Shown here: one piece after another, positions 27,482 through 36,226 of the stretch
Position numbering within the stretch: the stretch's first letter is position 1
Layout of the letters: each line of letters begins with the position of its first letter
Notes under the pieces: generated by a model
Databases searched by the model: none
The model's input: the letters and a program-made list of their open reading frames with translations, nothing else
What the model was told of the DNA's origin: nothing
Assembly (NCBI RefSeq): GCF_001613205.1
Contig: NZ_BDBX01000036.1
Coordinates: forward strand, 29,961-93,960
Source of the DNA: Nocardia sienata NBRC 100364
GTDB lineage: Bacteria > Actinomycetota > Actinomycetes > Mycobacteriales > Mycobacteriaceae
DNA: 64,000 nt
Reading direction: 5' to 3'
Translations under genes and position numbers: made by a program

Positions 27482-28686
27482 CGCGGATCACCCGCGGTGT
27501 CGGGCACCGCGGTCAGCGGTAGCCGCGCCCGTACCCACCAGGCGCCGGCCTGCGGCCCCGCTCGCAACGTACCGCCGAGGGCGGCCGCGCGTTCGCGCAT
27601 GTTCGACAGGCCGCGGCATTCGGCGGCGGTTTCCGGCGTCGGCGGCGATCCGGCGGTCAACGGGTTGCGTACCGTCAGCACCAGTGTCGTGGACTCGCTG
27701 TACACGTCGATATCGACCTCCTGCCCGGGGGCGTGTTTCATCACATTGGTCACCGCTTCCTGGACGATGCGATAGGCCGCCTGGTCCACCGCCCCGGCCG
27801 GTACGGTCTCGCCCAGATCCAGCCGGGCCCGTACCCGCATACCTGCCTGCCGGGCCGCGGTGACCAGCCCGGGCAGCTGGGCCAGGCGCCCCGGCGCGGT
27901 CGTCTGATCGGTGTCGTCCGCACGGCGCAGCAGACCGATCATCGTCCGCATCTCCCGCAGCGCTTCGACGCTGTTGGTGCGGATCGCGCCGAGCACCCCG
28001 GCCAGCCGCGGCTCGGCGGTGCCGTCGAGGCTGCCCAGTGCCGCTTCGGATTGCAGGGCGATGGCCGACAGATGCCCGGCGATCACATCGTGCAGATCAC
28101 GGGCCATGGCCTTGCGTTCGTCGGCCACTGCCGCCCGCCGGTCCAGTTCGGCGACGAGCGACAGGGCGCGAGCACGGGCCCGTTCGGCATCGGCGGTCTC
28201 CTTGTGCGCGCGGACGGTCAGACCCCACCACAGCGAGGTGCCGACGAAGGCCGCCGCCAGTACCAGCGCCAGCGACATCAGACGCCAGTCGCCGGTGACC
28301 GCCAGTACCACCCCCGCCGCGGTCGCGGAAAGCGCCAGCCAGGCCACCACGGCGCCCTGCATCTGGCGTCGCGTGCCGTACACCACGGCCGCGTAGATGA
28401 GATCGGTGTACACCAGCCACACCGGCAGTGTCGGCCCGAGCGAGAGATCCATCACCAGCGGGATCAGCCCCAGCACCATCGCCGTGATCGGCGCGCGGCG
28501 CCGCACCAGCAGGACCGCGCTCGCCAGCGCGAGGATCGTGATCCGCGGCAACAGCGGTCCGGCCTGCGCTTCGGAAGCGAACATCATATGGAAACCGGCC
28601 AGGTACAGCAGCACGCCGAACAGGAACCATCCGCCCGCCACGACGACGTCCCGTGTCGTCGCCGATAACGCCGACCACCGCTGCAT
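27478..28686 (-). CDS. Sensor histidine kinase (HisKA_3 / NarL-type partner)
   Basis: A 402-residue kinase. About five or six hydrophobic segments lie in the first 165 residues (WFLFGVLLYLAGFHMMF, ITILALASAVLLV and others). The HisKA_3 dimerisation domain carries the phosphoacceptor His in MARDLHDVIAGHLSAIALQS. The ATPase domain has the N-box QEAVTNVMKHAPG and the G-box RGLSNMRERAAALGG. No extracellular sensor domain is visible, so it may sense the membrane state. The gene is divergent from eutB with a 379-bp gap. Confidence 0.92.
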   Translation of the reverse strand: MQRWSALSATTRDVVVAGGWFLFGVLLYLAGFHMMFASEAQAGPLLPRITILALASAVLLVRRRAPITAMVLGLIPLVMDLSLGPTLPVWLVYTDLIYAAVVYGTRRQMQGAVVAWLALSATAAGVVLAVTGDWRLMSLALVLAAAFVGTSLWWGLTVRAHKETADAERARARALSLVAELDRRAAVADERKAMARDLHDVIAGHLSAIALQSEAALGSLDGTAEPRLAGVLGAIRTNSVEALREMRTMIGLLRRADDTDQTTAPGRLAQLPGLVTAARQAGMRVRARLDLGETVPAGAVDQAAYRIVQEAVTNVMKHAPGQEVDIDVYSESTTLVLTVRNPLTAGSPPTPETAAECRGLSNMRERAAALGGTLRAGPQAGAWWVRARLPLTAVPDTAGDPR

Positions 28687-29065
28687 CCGTTCATCTCAGC
28701 ACACCGATGCATGGCTCGGATCCGTCGAAGTGATGAGCGGTGCCGGTACGAAACGCCGAGGCGCCCGGACGATTCGTGGCGCACGCGGGTCGCCGCCGTA
28801 TCCGAGGTTCCGCTGTCCGGGTGCCGGTTGCGGGGACGTCGGGCATGGCCGGGGAAATGAGTCACTTCATCCGGGAAGCCGTCTGCTTTCCCGTTGCGGC
28901 CGCGGCCGGGCCGTGGTCTCGCGAAGTTCCCGGTGATCGGGGCGCGGAACCCCCGGCGGCGGTAATCTGCGGGGGCACCGTGTATGTCGGCCGCTGCGCC
29001 GACCCGTCCGCAGGACACCGTCCACCGGCCGGGCGAGCCCAGCGGCCCGGACGGACGGGAACCGG
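28687..29065. other. Divergent intergenic region upstream of eutB
   Basis: 379 bp with no convincing gene. TAATCT at 28963-28968 could be a -10 element for eutB, giving a leader of about 90 nt. A short inverted repeat (GGGAAG...CTTTCCC) lies near 28879-28894. I looked for the conserved elements of a cobalamin riboswitch, expected because EutBC needs adenosylcobalamin, and did not find them. Confidence 0.4.
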
Positions 29066-30487
29066 ATGACGGTCTACACCCAGCGCCTCGGCGGCACGAA
29101 CTATCGCTTCGACGGACTCGTCGACGTGCTGGCCAAGGCCACGCCCCGGCGCAGCGGCGACGAACTGGCCGGATGTGCCGCGGGCACCGATGCCGAACGA
29201 GCGGCCGCGCAATGGGTGCTCGCCGATATTCCGCTCACCGAGTTCCTCGAGCAGCCGGTGGTCCCCTACGAAACCGACGAAGTGACCCGGCTGATCCTGG
29301 ACGCCCACGATCGCGCCGCGTTCGGCCCGGTCGCCGCGCTCACGGTCGGCGGGCTCCGGGACCGGCTGCTGGCGATCGCGGCCGGCGAGGGATCCGCCGA
29401 TCCGGCCGCCACCCTGCGCGCGCTGGCGCCCGGACTGACCCCGGAGATGGCCGCCGCGGTCAGCAAGATCATGCGCAATCAGGACCTCATCGCTGTCGCG
29501 CACGCGGCCCGCGTGAGCTCGGCGTTCCGGACCACCATCGGGGCGCCCGGCGCCCTGGCCACCCGGTTACAGCCCAACCACCCCACCGACGACCGCGACG
29601 GGATCGCCGCCGCCGTCCTGGACGGCCTGCTGCTGGGCTGCGGGGATGCCGTGATCGGCATCAACCCGGCCACCGACTCCCCGCGGGCCGCGGCGGATCT
29701 GCTCACGCTGCTCGACGATATCCGCACCCGCTTCGACATTCCGGCGCAGTCGTGCGTGCTCGCCCATGTCACCACCACGATCGATCTGATCTCGGCCGGG
29801 GCGCCGGTCGACCTGGTCTTCCAGTCCGTCGCCGGTACAGAGGCCGCCAATGCGGCGTTCGGCGTGAACCTGGCGCTGCTGCGGGAAGCGAACGACGCCG
29901 GACGGTCGCTGCGGCGTGGCACCGTCGGCGACAATGTGATGTATCTGGAAACCGGTCAAGGGTCGGCGTTGTCGGCCGACGCGCACCGGGGAACAGGTGG
30001 GAGACCGGTGGATCAGCAGACCCTCGAGGCACGCGCCTACGCCGTGGCCCGGGAGCTGCGGCCGCTGCTGGTGAACACGGTGGTCGGGTTCATCGGCCCG
30101 GAGTACCTCTACGACGGCAAACAGATCGTGCGGGCGGGCCTCGAGGATCATTTCTGCGGCAAGTTGCTGGGCCTGCCGATGGGCGTGGACGTCTGCTACA
30201 CCAATCACGCCGAAGCCGACCAGGACGATATGGATACGCTGCTCACTCTGCTCGGCGCCGCCGGATGTGCCTTCGTCATCGCGGTCCCCGGCGCCGACGA
30301 TGTGATGCTGGGCTACCAGAGCCTGAGTTTCCACGACGCGCTCTACGTCCGCCGGGTGCTGGGACTGCGGCCCGCCCCGGAGTTCGCGCACTGGCTGGAC
30401 CGGCTGGGGATGCTCGACGAGACCGGCCGGGTGCTGCCGGTGGCGCCGGCCGAATCGCCGTTGCGCGCGCTGACAGGGGGCCGATGA
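29066..30487 (+). CDS. eutB: Ethanolamine ammonia-lyase large (heavy) subunit
   Basis: 473 residues. It is the catalytic barrel subunit of the adenosylcobalamin-dependent enzyme that converts ethanolamine to acetaldehyde and ammonia. Family stretches include VSKIMRNQDLIAVAHAARV, LQPNHPTDDRDG, GCGDAVIGINPATDS, FQSVAGTEAANAAFG and LGLPMGVDVCYTNHAEADQD. The ATG at 29066 has a weak GGGA upstream. The stop overlaps the eutC start by 4 bp. No eutA reactivase, eutP, microcompartment shell or ethanolamine transporter genes are adjacent. Confidence 0.96.
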   Translation: MTVYTQRLGGTNYRFDGLVDVLAKATPRRSGDELAGCAAGTDAERAAAQWVLADIPLTEFLEQPVVPYETDEVTRLILDAHDRAAFGPVAALTVGGLRDRLLAIAAGEGSADPAATLRALAPGLTPEMAAAVSKIMRNQDLIAVAHAARVSSAFRTTIGAPGALATRLQPNHPTDDRDGIAAAVLDGLLLGCGDAVIGINPATDSPRAAADLLTLLDDIRTRFDIPAQSCVLAHVTTTIDLISAGAPVDLVFQSVAGTEAANAAFGVNLALLREANDAGRSLRRGTVGDNVMYLETGQGSALSADAHRGTGGRPVDQQTLEARAYAVARELRPLLVNTVVGFIGPEYLYDGKQIVRAGLEDHFCGKLLGLPMGVDVCYTNHAEADQDDMDTLLTLLGAAGCAFVIAVPGADDVMLGYQSLSFHDALYVRRVLGLRPAPEFAHWLDRLGMLDETGRVLPVAPAESPLRALTGGR

Positions 30488-31305
30488 CCACCGATGAGGA
30501 GCGGGCGCCTGCGGACAGCCAGGCGTTCTGGACCGGATTGCGGTCGTTCACCCAGGCACGCATCGGTTTGGGCCGGGCCGGTGACGCGCTGCCCACCCGG
30601 CGCGTCCTGGAGTTCGCCGCCGCGCACGCCGCCGCCCGCGATGCGGTGCACATCCCGCTCGAGGTACCGGCGCTGTGCGCGCGGCTCGCCGAACTCGGCG
30701 TGGGCGAGCCGGTCCATATCCCCAGCCGGGCCCGGGACCGGGCCGAATATCTGCGCCGCCCCGACCTCGGCCGGCTGCCGGGCGTCGACCCGGACGCGGC
30801 GGACGGCGGGCCGGTGCGACTCGCGCACTCGGGCGCCGATATCGGTCTGGTACTCGCCGATGGATTGTCCGCTCGCGCGCTCACCGCCCACGGGCCGCCC
30901 ACTGTCGCAGCGCTGCTGGAGGTTCTGCGCCCGCGCTGGTCGATCGCGCCGCCGGTGGTGGCGACGCAGGCGCGGGTGGCGCTGGGCGACCATATCGGCG
31001 CCGCCCTGGGGGTAACGACTGTGCTGGTGCTGATCGGTGAACGTCCCGGCCTCTCGGTGGCAGACAGTCTCGGGGTCTACCTGACCCACCGGCCCCGGCC
31101 CGGTCGCACCGACGCCGACCGTAATTGCGTATCGAACATCCATCCACCCGAAGGCACGGGATACCGCCGGGCGGCGGAGGTCATCGCCGCCCTGGTGGCC
31201 GGGGCCCACCGGCTCGATCGCTCCGGTGTGACGCTGAAGGACACGTCCCGGGACCCGATCCTGCCGGGGCCGTCCGGCCGGTTGCCGGATGGCGGAACGG
31301 GATAG
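30484..31305 (+). CDS. eutC: Ethanolamine ammonia-lyase small (light) subunit
   Basis: 273 residues, the cobalamin-binding small subunit. Family landmarks are the early FTQARIGLGRAGDALPT stretch, SGADIGLVLADGLSARA, and the C-terminal block GLSVADSLGVYLTHRPRPG followed by DADRNCVSNIHPPEGTGY. It is slightly shorter than the enterobacterial subunit. The ATG sits in ATGA overlapping the eutB stop, so the subunits should be made in equal amounts. It converges on sigA across a large hairpin. Confidence 0.95.
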   Translation: MTTDEERAPADSQAFWTGLRSFTQARIGLGRAGDALPTRRVLEFAAAHAAARDAVHIPLEVPALCARLAELGVGEPVHIPSRARDRAEYLRRPDLGRLPGVDPDAADGGPVRLAHSGADIGLVLADGLSARALTAHGPPTVAALLEVLRPRWSIAPPVVATQARVALGDHIGAALGVTTVLVLIGERPGLSVADSLGVYLTHRPRPGRTDADRNCVSNIHPPEGTGYRRAAEVIAALVAGAHRLDRSGVTLKDTSRDPILPGPSGRLPDGGTG

Positions 31306-31310
31306 CCGCG

Positions 31311-31367
31311 CAACGGCCCCTGGACACCGTGGGAACCGATGGTTCCACACGTGTTCAGGGGCCGTTG
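31311..31367. terminator. Large bidirectional terminator between eutC and sigA
   Basis: An extended hairpin of 57 nt. The outer arms, 31311-31327 and 31351-31367, pair over 17 positions with one mismatch. An inner stem GGAACC-GAT-GGTTCC caps it. The element fills the gap between the convergent stop codons almost exactly and should isolate sigA from eutBC transcription. Confidence 0.85.
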
Positions 31368-31385
31368 TGTGGCTGCTGCCCGGAC

Positions 31386-32771
31386 TCAGTCCAGGTAGTC
31401 GCGCAGGACCTGCGACCGGCTGGGGTGCCGGAGCTTGCTCATGGTCTTGGATTCGATCTGGCGGATCCGCTCGCGGGTCACCCCGTAGACCTGACCGATC
31501 TCGTCCAGGGTGCGCGGCTGACCGTCGGTCAGGCCGAACCGCAGCCGGACCACGCCCGCCTCACGTTCGGACAGGGTCTCCAGTACCGACTGCAGCTGAT
31601 CCTGCAACAGGGTGAAGCTGACCGCGTCCACCGCGACCACGGCCTCGGAGTCCTCGATGAAATCACCGAGCTGGCTGTCGCCCTCGTCGCCGATGGTCTG
31701 ATCCAGCGAAATGGGCTCCCGGGCGTACTGCTGGATCTCCAGCACCTTCTCCGGGGTGATGTCCATTTCCTTGGCCAGTTCCTCCGGGGTGGGCTCGCGG
31801 CCCAGATCCTGGAGCAGCTCGCGCTGGATACGCCCGAGCTTGTTGATGACCTCCACCATGTGCACCGGGATACGGATGGTGCGGGCCTGATCGGCCATGG
31901 CGCGGGTGATCGCCTGCCGGATCCACCAGGTGGCGTAGGTGGAGAACTTGTAGCCCTTGGTGTAGTCGAACTTCTCGACCGCGCGGATCAGGCCGAGGTT
32001 GCCCTCCTGGATGAGGTCCAGGAACGCCATCCCGCGGCCGGTGTAGCGCTTGGCCAGTGACACCACCAGGCGCAGGTTCGCCTCGAGCAGGTGGTTCTTG
32101 GCGCGGTTGCCGTCGCGGATGATCCAGTTGAAATCGCGGCGGGTGGCCACGGGAAGCTTGTCCCCGGCCTCGGTGAACTCGCGCATCTTCTCCGCCGCGT
32201 AGAGCCCGGCCTCGATCCGCTTGGCGAGTTCGACCTCCTCCTCGGCGTTGAGCAGCGCGACCTTACCGATCTGCTTGAGGTAGGCCCGCACCGAATCCGC
32301 GGACGCGGTCAGCTCGGCATCCTTGCGCGCCTGGCGCAGGGCCTCGGATTCCTCCTCGTCCCAGACGAAATCGCCGGAGGCCTTGTCCGCCGCGGTGGGT
32401 TCGGAGGTGCCGTCCTCGGCCGCCTCGGTCTCGGGTTCCTCCTCGACGGCCTCGGCGACGAGATCGTCGCCCTCGTCGGTGAGATCGTCCTCGGAGACCT
32501 CCAGATCGCCGAGATCCGCCACATCCAGCGAATCGTCGTCGAGCTGTTCCTCGCCCGAGCCAGGGGCGCCCGCGCTCCCCGCCTTCTTGGCCGGGGCCTT
32601 CTTGGCGGCTCCCTTCTTGGCAGCGGCCTTCTTGGCCGGAGCCTTCTTGGCAGCGGCCTTCTTCGCCGGGGCCTTCTTGGCCACGGCCTTGCGGGCCGGG
32701 CGTGCCGCGGGAACTTCCGTGGCCTCGGCGTCGGCCGATTCGGCTGTCTGACGGGTATTCGTGGCTACCAC
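31386..32771 (-). CDS. sigA: Principal RNA polymerase sigma factor SigA
   Basis: A primary sigma-70 factor of 461 residues. The N-terminal 65 residues are a Lys/Ala/Pro repeat region (AKKAPAKKAAAKK type), then an acidic region 1.1, then the conserved core: region 2 (FLDLIQEGNLGLIRAVEKFDY, STYATWWIRQAITRAMADQA), region 3, and region 4.2 (TLDEIGQVYGVTRERIRQIE). The start is a GTG at 32771 with AAAGG upstream. Essential housekeeping transcription factor. The neighbouring order sigA-ppgK-suhB-cei is that of mycobacteria. Confidence 0.97.
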   Translation of the reverse strand: MVATNTRQTAESADAEATEVPAARPARKAVAKKAPAKKAAAKKAPAKKAAAKKGAAKKAPAKKAGSAGAPGSGEEQLDDDSLDVADLGDLEVSEDDLTDEGDDLVAEAVEEEPETEAAEDGTSEPTAADKASGDFVWDEEESEALRQARKDAELTASADSVRAYLKQIGKVALLNAEEEVELAKRIEAGLYAAEKMREFTEAGDKLPVATRRDFNWIIRDGNRAKNHLLEANLRLVVSLAKRYTGRGMAFLDLIQEGNLGLIRAVEKFDYTKGYKFSTYATWWIRQAITRAMADQARTIRIPVHMVEVINKLGRIQRELLQDLGREPTPEELAKEMDITPEKVLEIQQYAREPISLDQTIGDEGDSQLGDFIEDSEAVVAVDAVSFTLLQDQLQSVLETLSEREAGVVRLRFGLTDGQPRTLDEIGQVYGVTRERIRQIESKTMSKLRHPSRSQVLRDYLD

Positions 32772-32892
32772 GTACGCCCTTTCGTGACGGTCTCGTGCGG
32801 CGTCACGCCAGAGTAGTATTCCGGCGGAGCGGTCTGTCGGGTTTACCGGCTAAAACGCCGGTCGGGGGTCCGGCTCACCGCCGGGTGCTTCC

Positions 32893-32921
32893 ATTGTAAC
32901 GATCCGACCAGTGTGCACTGG
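32893..32921 (-). promoter_or_regulatory. Candidate sigA promoter with overlapping palindrome
   Basis: On the minus strand TACAAT (32898-32893) is a good -10 hexamer. The inverted repeat CCAGTG-TG-CACTGG at 32908-32921 lies about where the -35 element would be; no TTGACA-like hexamer is seen there. Transcription from here would give sigA a leader of about 115 nt. A repressor or activator could bind the palindrome. This is inference from spacing. Confidence 0.4.
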
Positions 32922-32939
32922 CCCGTGCGGTGGACAACC

Positions 32940-33698
32940 TCAGGGGGTGATCCCGGCGTCCACCGCCATGGCCGCGCCGACGATACCCGCTGTGTTCTTC
33001 AAGTTCGCCGGGACCACGCGGGTGCGGTTGGTCAGCAGCGGAATCCACTGGTCGGCGTCGCGGCTGATGCCGCCTCCGGCGACGATCACCGTCGGCCAGA
33101 AGAGGTCTTCCAGCCCGCTCAGTACGGTACTGACCCGCGCCGCCCACTCCGGATAGTCGAGGTTCTCCCTTTCCTTGACCGAGGCGGCGGCCCGGTGCTC
33201 GGTTTCCATGCCGCCGATCTCCAGATGCCCGAGTTCGGTGTTCGGGACGAGCGAGCCGTTGTTGAGCAGCGCGGAGCCGATCCCGGTACCGAAGGTGAGC
33301 AGGAGCACGAGGCCGTGGATATCGCGGGCGGCGCCGTAGCGGTCCTCGGCGAGTCCCGCGGCATCGGCGTCGTTGAGCACGGTCACCTCGCGACCGCCGA
33401 GTGCTGTCGCGAACAGGGCCCGGGCATCGGTGCCGATCCAGGACTTGTCGACATTGGCGGCGGTGTGCGCGACACCGTCGAGGACCACGCACGGCAGCGT
33501 GAGGCCCACCGGCCCGTCCCAGCCCGCGGTCTCGATCAACTTGGCCACGGCCGCCGCGACCGCGTCCGGGGTGGACGGATGCGGGGTCGCGATCTTGATG
33601 CGCTCGTGCACGAGCGCCCCGGTATCCAGATCGACCGCGGCGCCCTTGACGCCGCTACCGCCGATATCGATACCGAACGCGTGCCGTCCAACGGACAT
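32940..33698 (-). CDS. ppgK: Polyphosphate glucokinase
   Basis: A ROK-family kinase of 252 residues that phosphorylates glucose using inorganic polyphosphate (and ATP in mycobacteria). The phosphate-binding motifs FGIDIGGSGVKGAAVDL (N-terminus) and LLLTFGTGIGSALLNNG are clear; the sugar-binding and catalytic region VLNDADAAGLAEDRYG carries the catalytic Asp. The start is the ATG at 33698 with GAGGAA 6 nt upstream; a longer frame upstream is not supported. It is divergent from suhB. Confidence 0.95.
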   Translation of the reverse strand: MSVGRHAFGIDIGGSGVKGAAVDLDTGALVHERIKIATPHPSTPDAVAAAVAKLIETAGWDGPVGLTLPCVVLDGVAHTAANVDKSWIGTDARALFATALGGREVTVLNDADAAGLAEDRYGAARDIHGLVLLLTFGTGIGSALLNNGSLVPNTELGHLEIGGMETEHRAAASVKERENLDYPEWAARVSTVLSGLEDLFWPTVIVAGGGISRDADQWIPLLTNRTRVVPANLKNTAGIVGAAMAVDAGITP

Positions 33699-33906
33699 GC
33701 GGGTTCCTCGTTCCCTGTGCTGGCTGGTGTCGGGGTGGGCCGCACCGGTTTCCGGGTGGGCTCGGCCGCGTGCGCGGAGATCCGGACGGCGTCGACCGGC
33801 CACCCGCGGCGCGCCGCCTCCTCCGCCGCCGCGCGCCGCCGGTGTGGTGTGCACGACAAGGGTAATGTGCGCGCCCGAATGACCGCACCGCAGGATCTGT
33901 GCTGCG

Positions 33907-34818
33907 ATGGAAGACGTGCCGGAATCGATTTGGTCTCTCACCGCTGCCACCGAACCCGCCCCCGCCGATGCCACCGTGCTGCGCCGGATCGCGGCCCATC
34001 TGGCCGGTATCGCCGCCGCGCATGTCCGGGCCCGCCGCCGCGAGGTCTTCGCCTCTGCCTCGGCCACCGAGGCCGCGGTACGCACCAAGAGCACCCCGAC
34101 CGACCCGGTCACCGTGGTCGATACCGAGACCGAACAGCTGATCCGCGACGAACTGGCCCGGCTGCGACCCGGCGACCACATTCTCGGCGAAGAGGGGGGC
34201 GGCGATCCGGCCGCGGCGGCCGACGACGAGGTGATGTGGGTGGTCGACCCGATCGACGGCACCGTGAACTTCCTCTACGGGATTCCGGCCTATGCGGTAT
34301 CGGTGGCCGCGGTGCGCGGCGGACGACCGGTCGCGGGTGCGGTCGCCGATGTCGCCGCGTCGACGGTCTACACCGCGGCCACCGGCCTCGGGGCGCTGCG
34401 GATCGGCCCGGACGGCCGCGATCGGCCGTTACGGTGCAACCCGGTGCGCTCCACGCAGCTGGCGCTGGTCGCGACCGGGTTCGCCTACGGGGTCCCGCGG
34501 CGGACCCGCCAAGCGGCCTGCGTCGCCGAGCTGCTGCCACATGTGCGCGATATCCGCCGGATCGGCGCGGCCGCGCTGGATCTGTGCATGGTCGCCGAGG
34601 GGCGGGTGGACGCGCACTACGAACACGGGCTGAATCCCTGGGATTGGGCGGCCGGCGCGCTGATCGCGGCCGAGGCCGGGGCGGTGCTGCGGCTGCCCTC
34701 GCTGTCGACGACCGGCGCCGCGGGGGCACTCGTGGTGGCCGCGGCGCCCGGCATCGCCGACGAACTGTTCGCGCTGCTCGATCGCCTGGGTGTGGCCGCG
34801 CCGATCCCGCAGGACTGA
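33907..34818 (+). CDS. suhB: Inositol monophosphatase family protein (SuhB-like)
   Basis: A 303-residue Mg-dependent, Li-sensitive sugar phosphatase. Motif A DPIDGTVNFLYG and motif B WDWAAGALIAAEAGA are intact, as is the EE of LGEEGGG. In actinobacteria such enzymes supply myo-inositol for phosphatidylinositol, its mannosides and mycothiol. Compared with typical family members there is an N-terminal extension of about 30 residues. It converges on the cei gene with a 20-bp gap. Confidence 0.92.
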   Translation: MEDVPESIWSLTAATEPAPADATVLRRIAAHLAGIAAAHVRARRREVFASASATEAAVRTKSTPTDPVTVVDTETEQLIRDELARLRPGDHILGEEGGGDPAAAADDEVMWVVDPIDGTVNFLYGIPAYAVSVAAVRGGRPVAGAVADVAASTVYTAATGLGALRIGPDGRDRPLRCNPVRSTQLALVATGFAYGVPRRTRQAACVAELLPHVRDIRRIGAAALDLCMVAEGRVDAHYEHGLNPWDWAAGALIAAEAGAVLRLPSLSTTGAAGALVVAAAPGIADELFALLDRLGVAAPIPQD

Positions 34819-34838
34819 CTCCGGGCCGGGGCCCGCGG

Positions 34839-35519
34839 TCAGCAGCGGGCGGTTCGGGCGGCCGCGAGCATATCCGGGTCGATCGACGGGCTCTCCCCGC
34901 TCACCGGGTTCTTCAGCGACCGCAGCACTTCTTCGGCGTCGTTGTTGGGCTGCAGATCGCCGCCGAACAGCGAGCCGAGCACCAGATCCACGGATTTGTC
35001 GGATCGTTTGTCCTCGATGAGCTCGGCGCACGGGACGGCCAGTTGCACGGCCGCAGCGATCGGGCGGCCGTTCTCGCCGAACCGGATCTGACCGGTGCAT
35101 TCCAGGTCCCCGTTGGCATATACCGGATCGTTACCGTATGGATCTCCGGGCGGACTGCCGAAACCCAGATCACCGAGCTGGGCCGCGACGTGCGCGGCCT
35201 GACCGCGCTGGCCGTTGGCGTTCAGGACACGCACCTGGGTACCCGCCATCGGTGCGGGCTCCACATCCTCGAGGCGACTCGCCCCGACCCGCTGGCCGGG
35301 CAGCGGCTGCGGGGCGGCTTTGGGATCGGTGGCCGGGGTCGGCGAATTGCACGCCATCGGTGTGTGGTCGTCATCGTTGGTGGTCAGTGCTTTGATCCAC
35401 AGACCTGCGCAAACAACCATGAGAACGACGACGAGAATCAGCCACGGCCGCGGCCGTCGACGCGGGTAGGGACGGCCTTTGGCATCCGTCGGACTGCCTT
35501 CGGTGATCAGTGAAACCAC
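34839..35519 (-). CDS. cei: Cei-like envelope integrity protein with LytR C-terminal domain
   Basis: A 226-residue single-pass membrane protein. A basic cytoplasmic segment (GRPYPRRRPRPW) precedes one transmembrane helix (LILVVVLMVVCAGLWI). The extracytoplasmic part begins with a Pro-rich linker and holds a LytR_C domain (VRVLNANGQRGQAAHVAAQL, with GFG). Position and domain match M. tuberculosis Rv2700 (Cei), which is needed for envelope integrity and virulence. Two extracytoplasmic cysteines (LECTGQ and PCAEL) may form a disulfide. The GTG start at 35519 has a weak ribosome-binding site. Confidence 0.87.
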   Translation of the reverse strand: MVSLITEGSPTDAKGRPYPRRRPRPWLILVVVLMVVCAGLWIKALTTNDDDHTPMACNSPTPATDPKAAPQPLPGQRVGASRLEDVEPAPMAGTQVRVLNANGQRGQAAHVAAQLGDLGFGSPPGDPYGNDPVYANGDLECTGQIRFGENGRPIAAAVQLAVPCAELIEDKRSDKSVDLVLGSLFGGDLQPNNDAEEVLRSLKNPVSGESPSIDPDMLAAARTARC

Positions 35520-35910
35520 GTCGATACTGTACGTACCCCCGCCCGCGCGCCGCGCATTACCCAGGCCGCTCCGGGCGCGTTACCGGGGCCGGTCACGGCA
35601 CGCTCGGGGCGGCGTATCGATTGCCCAGCGGTTTCGACACGGCCGGGTTTCGATTGCGACATTTTCCGCACCGTCCGCTATTGTCTGGCCGCCCAGACCG
35701 AAATATCCATGAGTAAATCGGCGATCGGTCGCGGGAACAAGCAGGGCAACTCATGCGTTGTCCGGACGCTATCGGAGGTGAGTCCATCGGATTCGCGCTG
35801 ATAGAGGACCGGTGCGGGTGTGAAGTGCACCACCGGCGGGGCGGCGGGCGCGGTCGAGAGACGGCGTGCGCCGATCCGGATATACGGAGTAAGGACGAGG
35901 GGAAGACGAC
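35520..35910. other. Divergent intergenic region between cei and DUF4193 genes
   Basis: 390 bp with no convincing gene. TTGCGA (35654-35659) and TATTGT (35679-35684) are separated by 19 nt and may be a weak promoter for the DUF4193 gene. A small hairpin GTCTGG-CCGC-CCAGAC covers 35683-35698, just after that -10. The local base composition is less GC-rich than its neighbours. Confidence 0.35.
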
Positions 35911-36213
35911 ATGGCAACCGACTATGACGCACCGAGGCGTACCGAGTCCGACGATGTGTCGGAGGATTCGCTGGAGGAGCTGAAGGCTCGTCGCAACGAG
36001 GCCCAGTCCGCCGTCGTGGATGTCGACGAATCCGATACCGCGGAGTCGTTCGAGCTCCCCGGCGCGGACCTGTCCGAGGAAGTGCTGACGGTCCGGGTGA
36101 TCCCGAAACAGGCCGACGAGTTCACCTGCTCGAGCTGTTTCCTGGTACATCACCGCAGCCGCCTCGCCAGTGAGGCGGGCGGTCAGATGATCTGCATGGA
36201 TTGCGCGGCCTGA
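35911..36213 (+). CDS. DUF4193 small acidic zinc-ribbon protein
   Basis: A 100-residue protein matching DUF4193 and comparable to mycobacterial Rv2699c. The first 70 residues are very acidic (SDDVSEDSLEELKARRNEAQ). The C-terminus has paired cysteines, FTCSSCFLVHHRSRLA and ICMDCAA, a zinc-ribbon pattern. Function is unknown; the acidic tail with zinc ribbon suggests a protein-binding or RNA-polymerase-associated role, which is only inference. AGGGGAAG precedes the ATG. It converges on the DUF3093 gene with a 13-bp gap. Confidence 0.9.
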   Translation: MATDYDAPRRTESDDVSEDSLEELKARRNEAQSAVVDVDESDTAESFELPGADLSEEVLTVRVIPKQADEFTCSSCFLVHHRSRLASEAGGQMICMDCAA

Positions 36214-36226
36214 GCGGAGCGAGAGG

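Noticed and set aside
28687..29065. Cobalamin riboswitch upstream of eutB
   Set aside because: Expected from the cofactor, but I could not find the conserved B12-box or the core helices by eye.
31312..31367. The large hairpin as a mobile element end or attachment site
   Set aside because: It lies exactly between convergent stop codons, has no duplicate in the window and no recombinase nearby. A terminator explains it fully.
32895..32915. GTAACG-like SigD/ShbA promoter element near sigA
   Set aside because: GTAACG is on the plus strand, pointing away from sigA towards the ppgK 3' end, with no matching -10 at the right distance.
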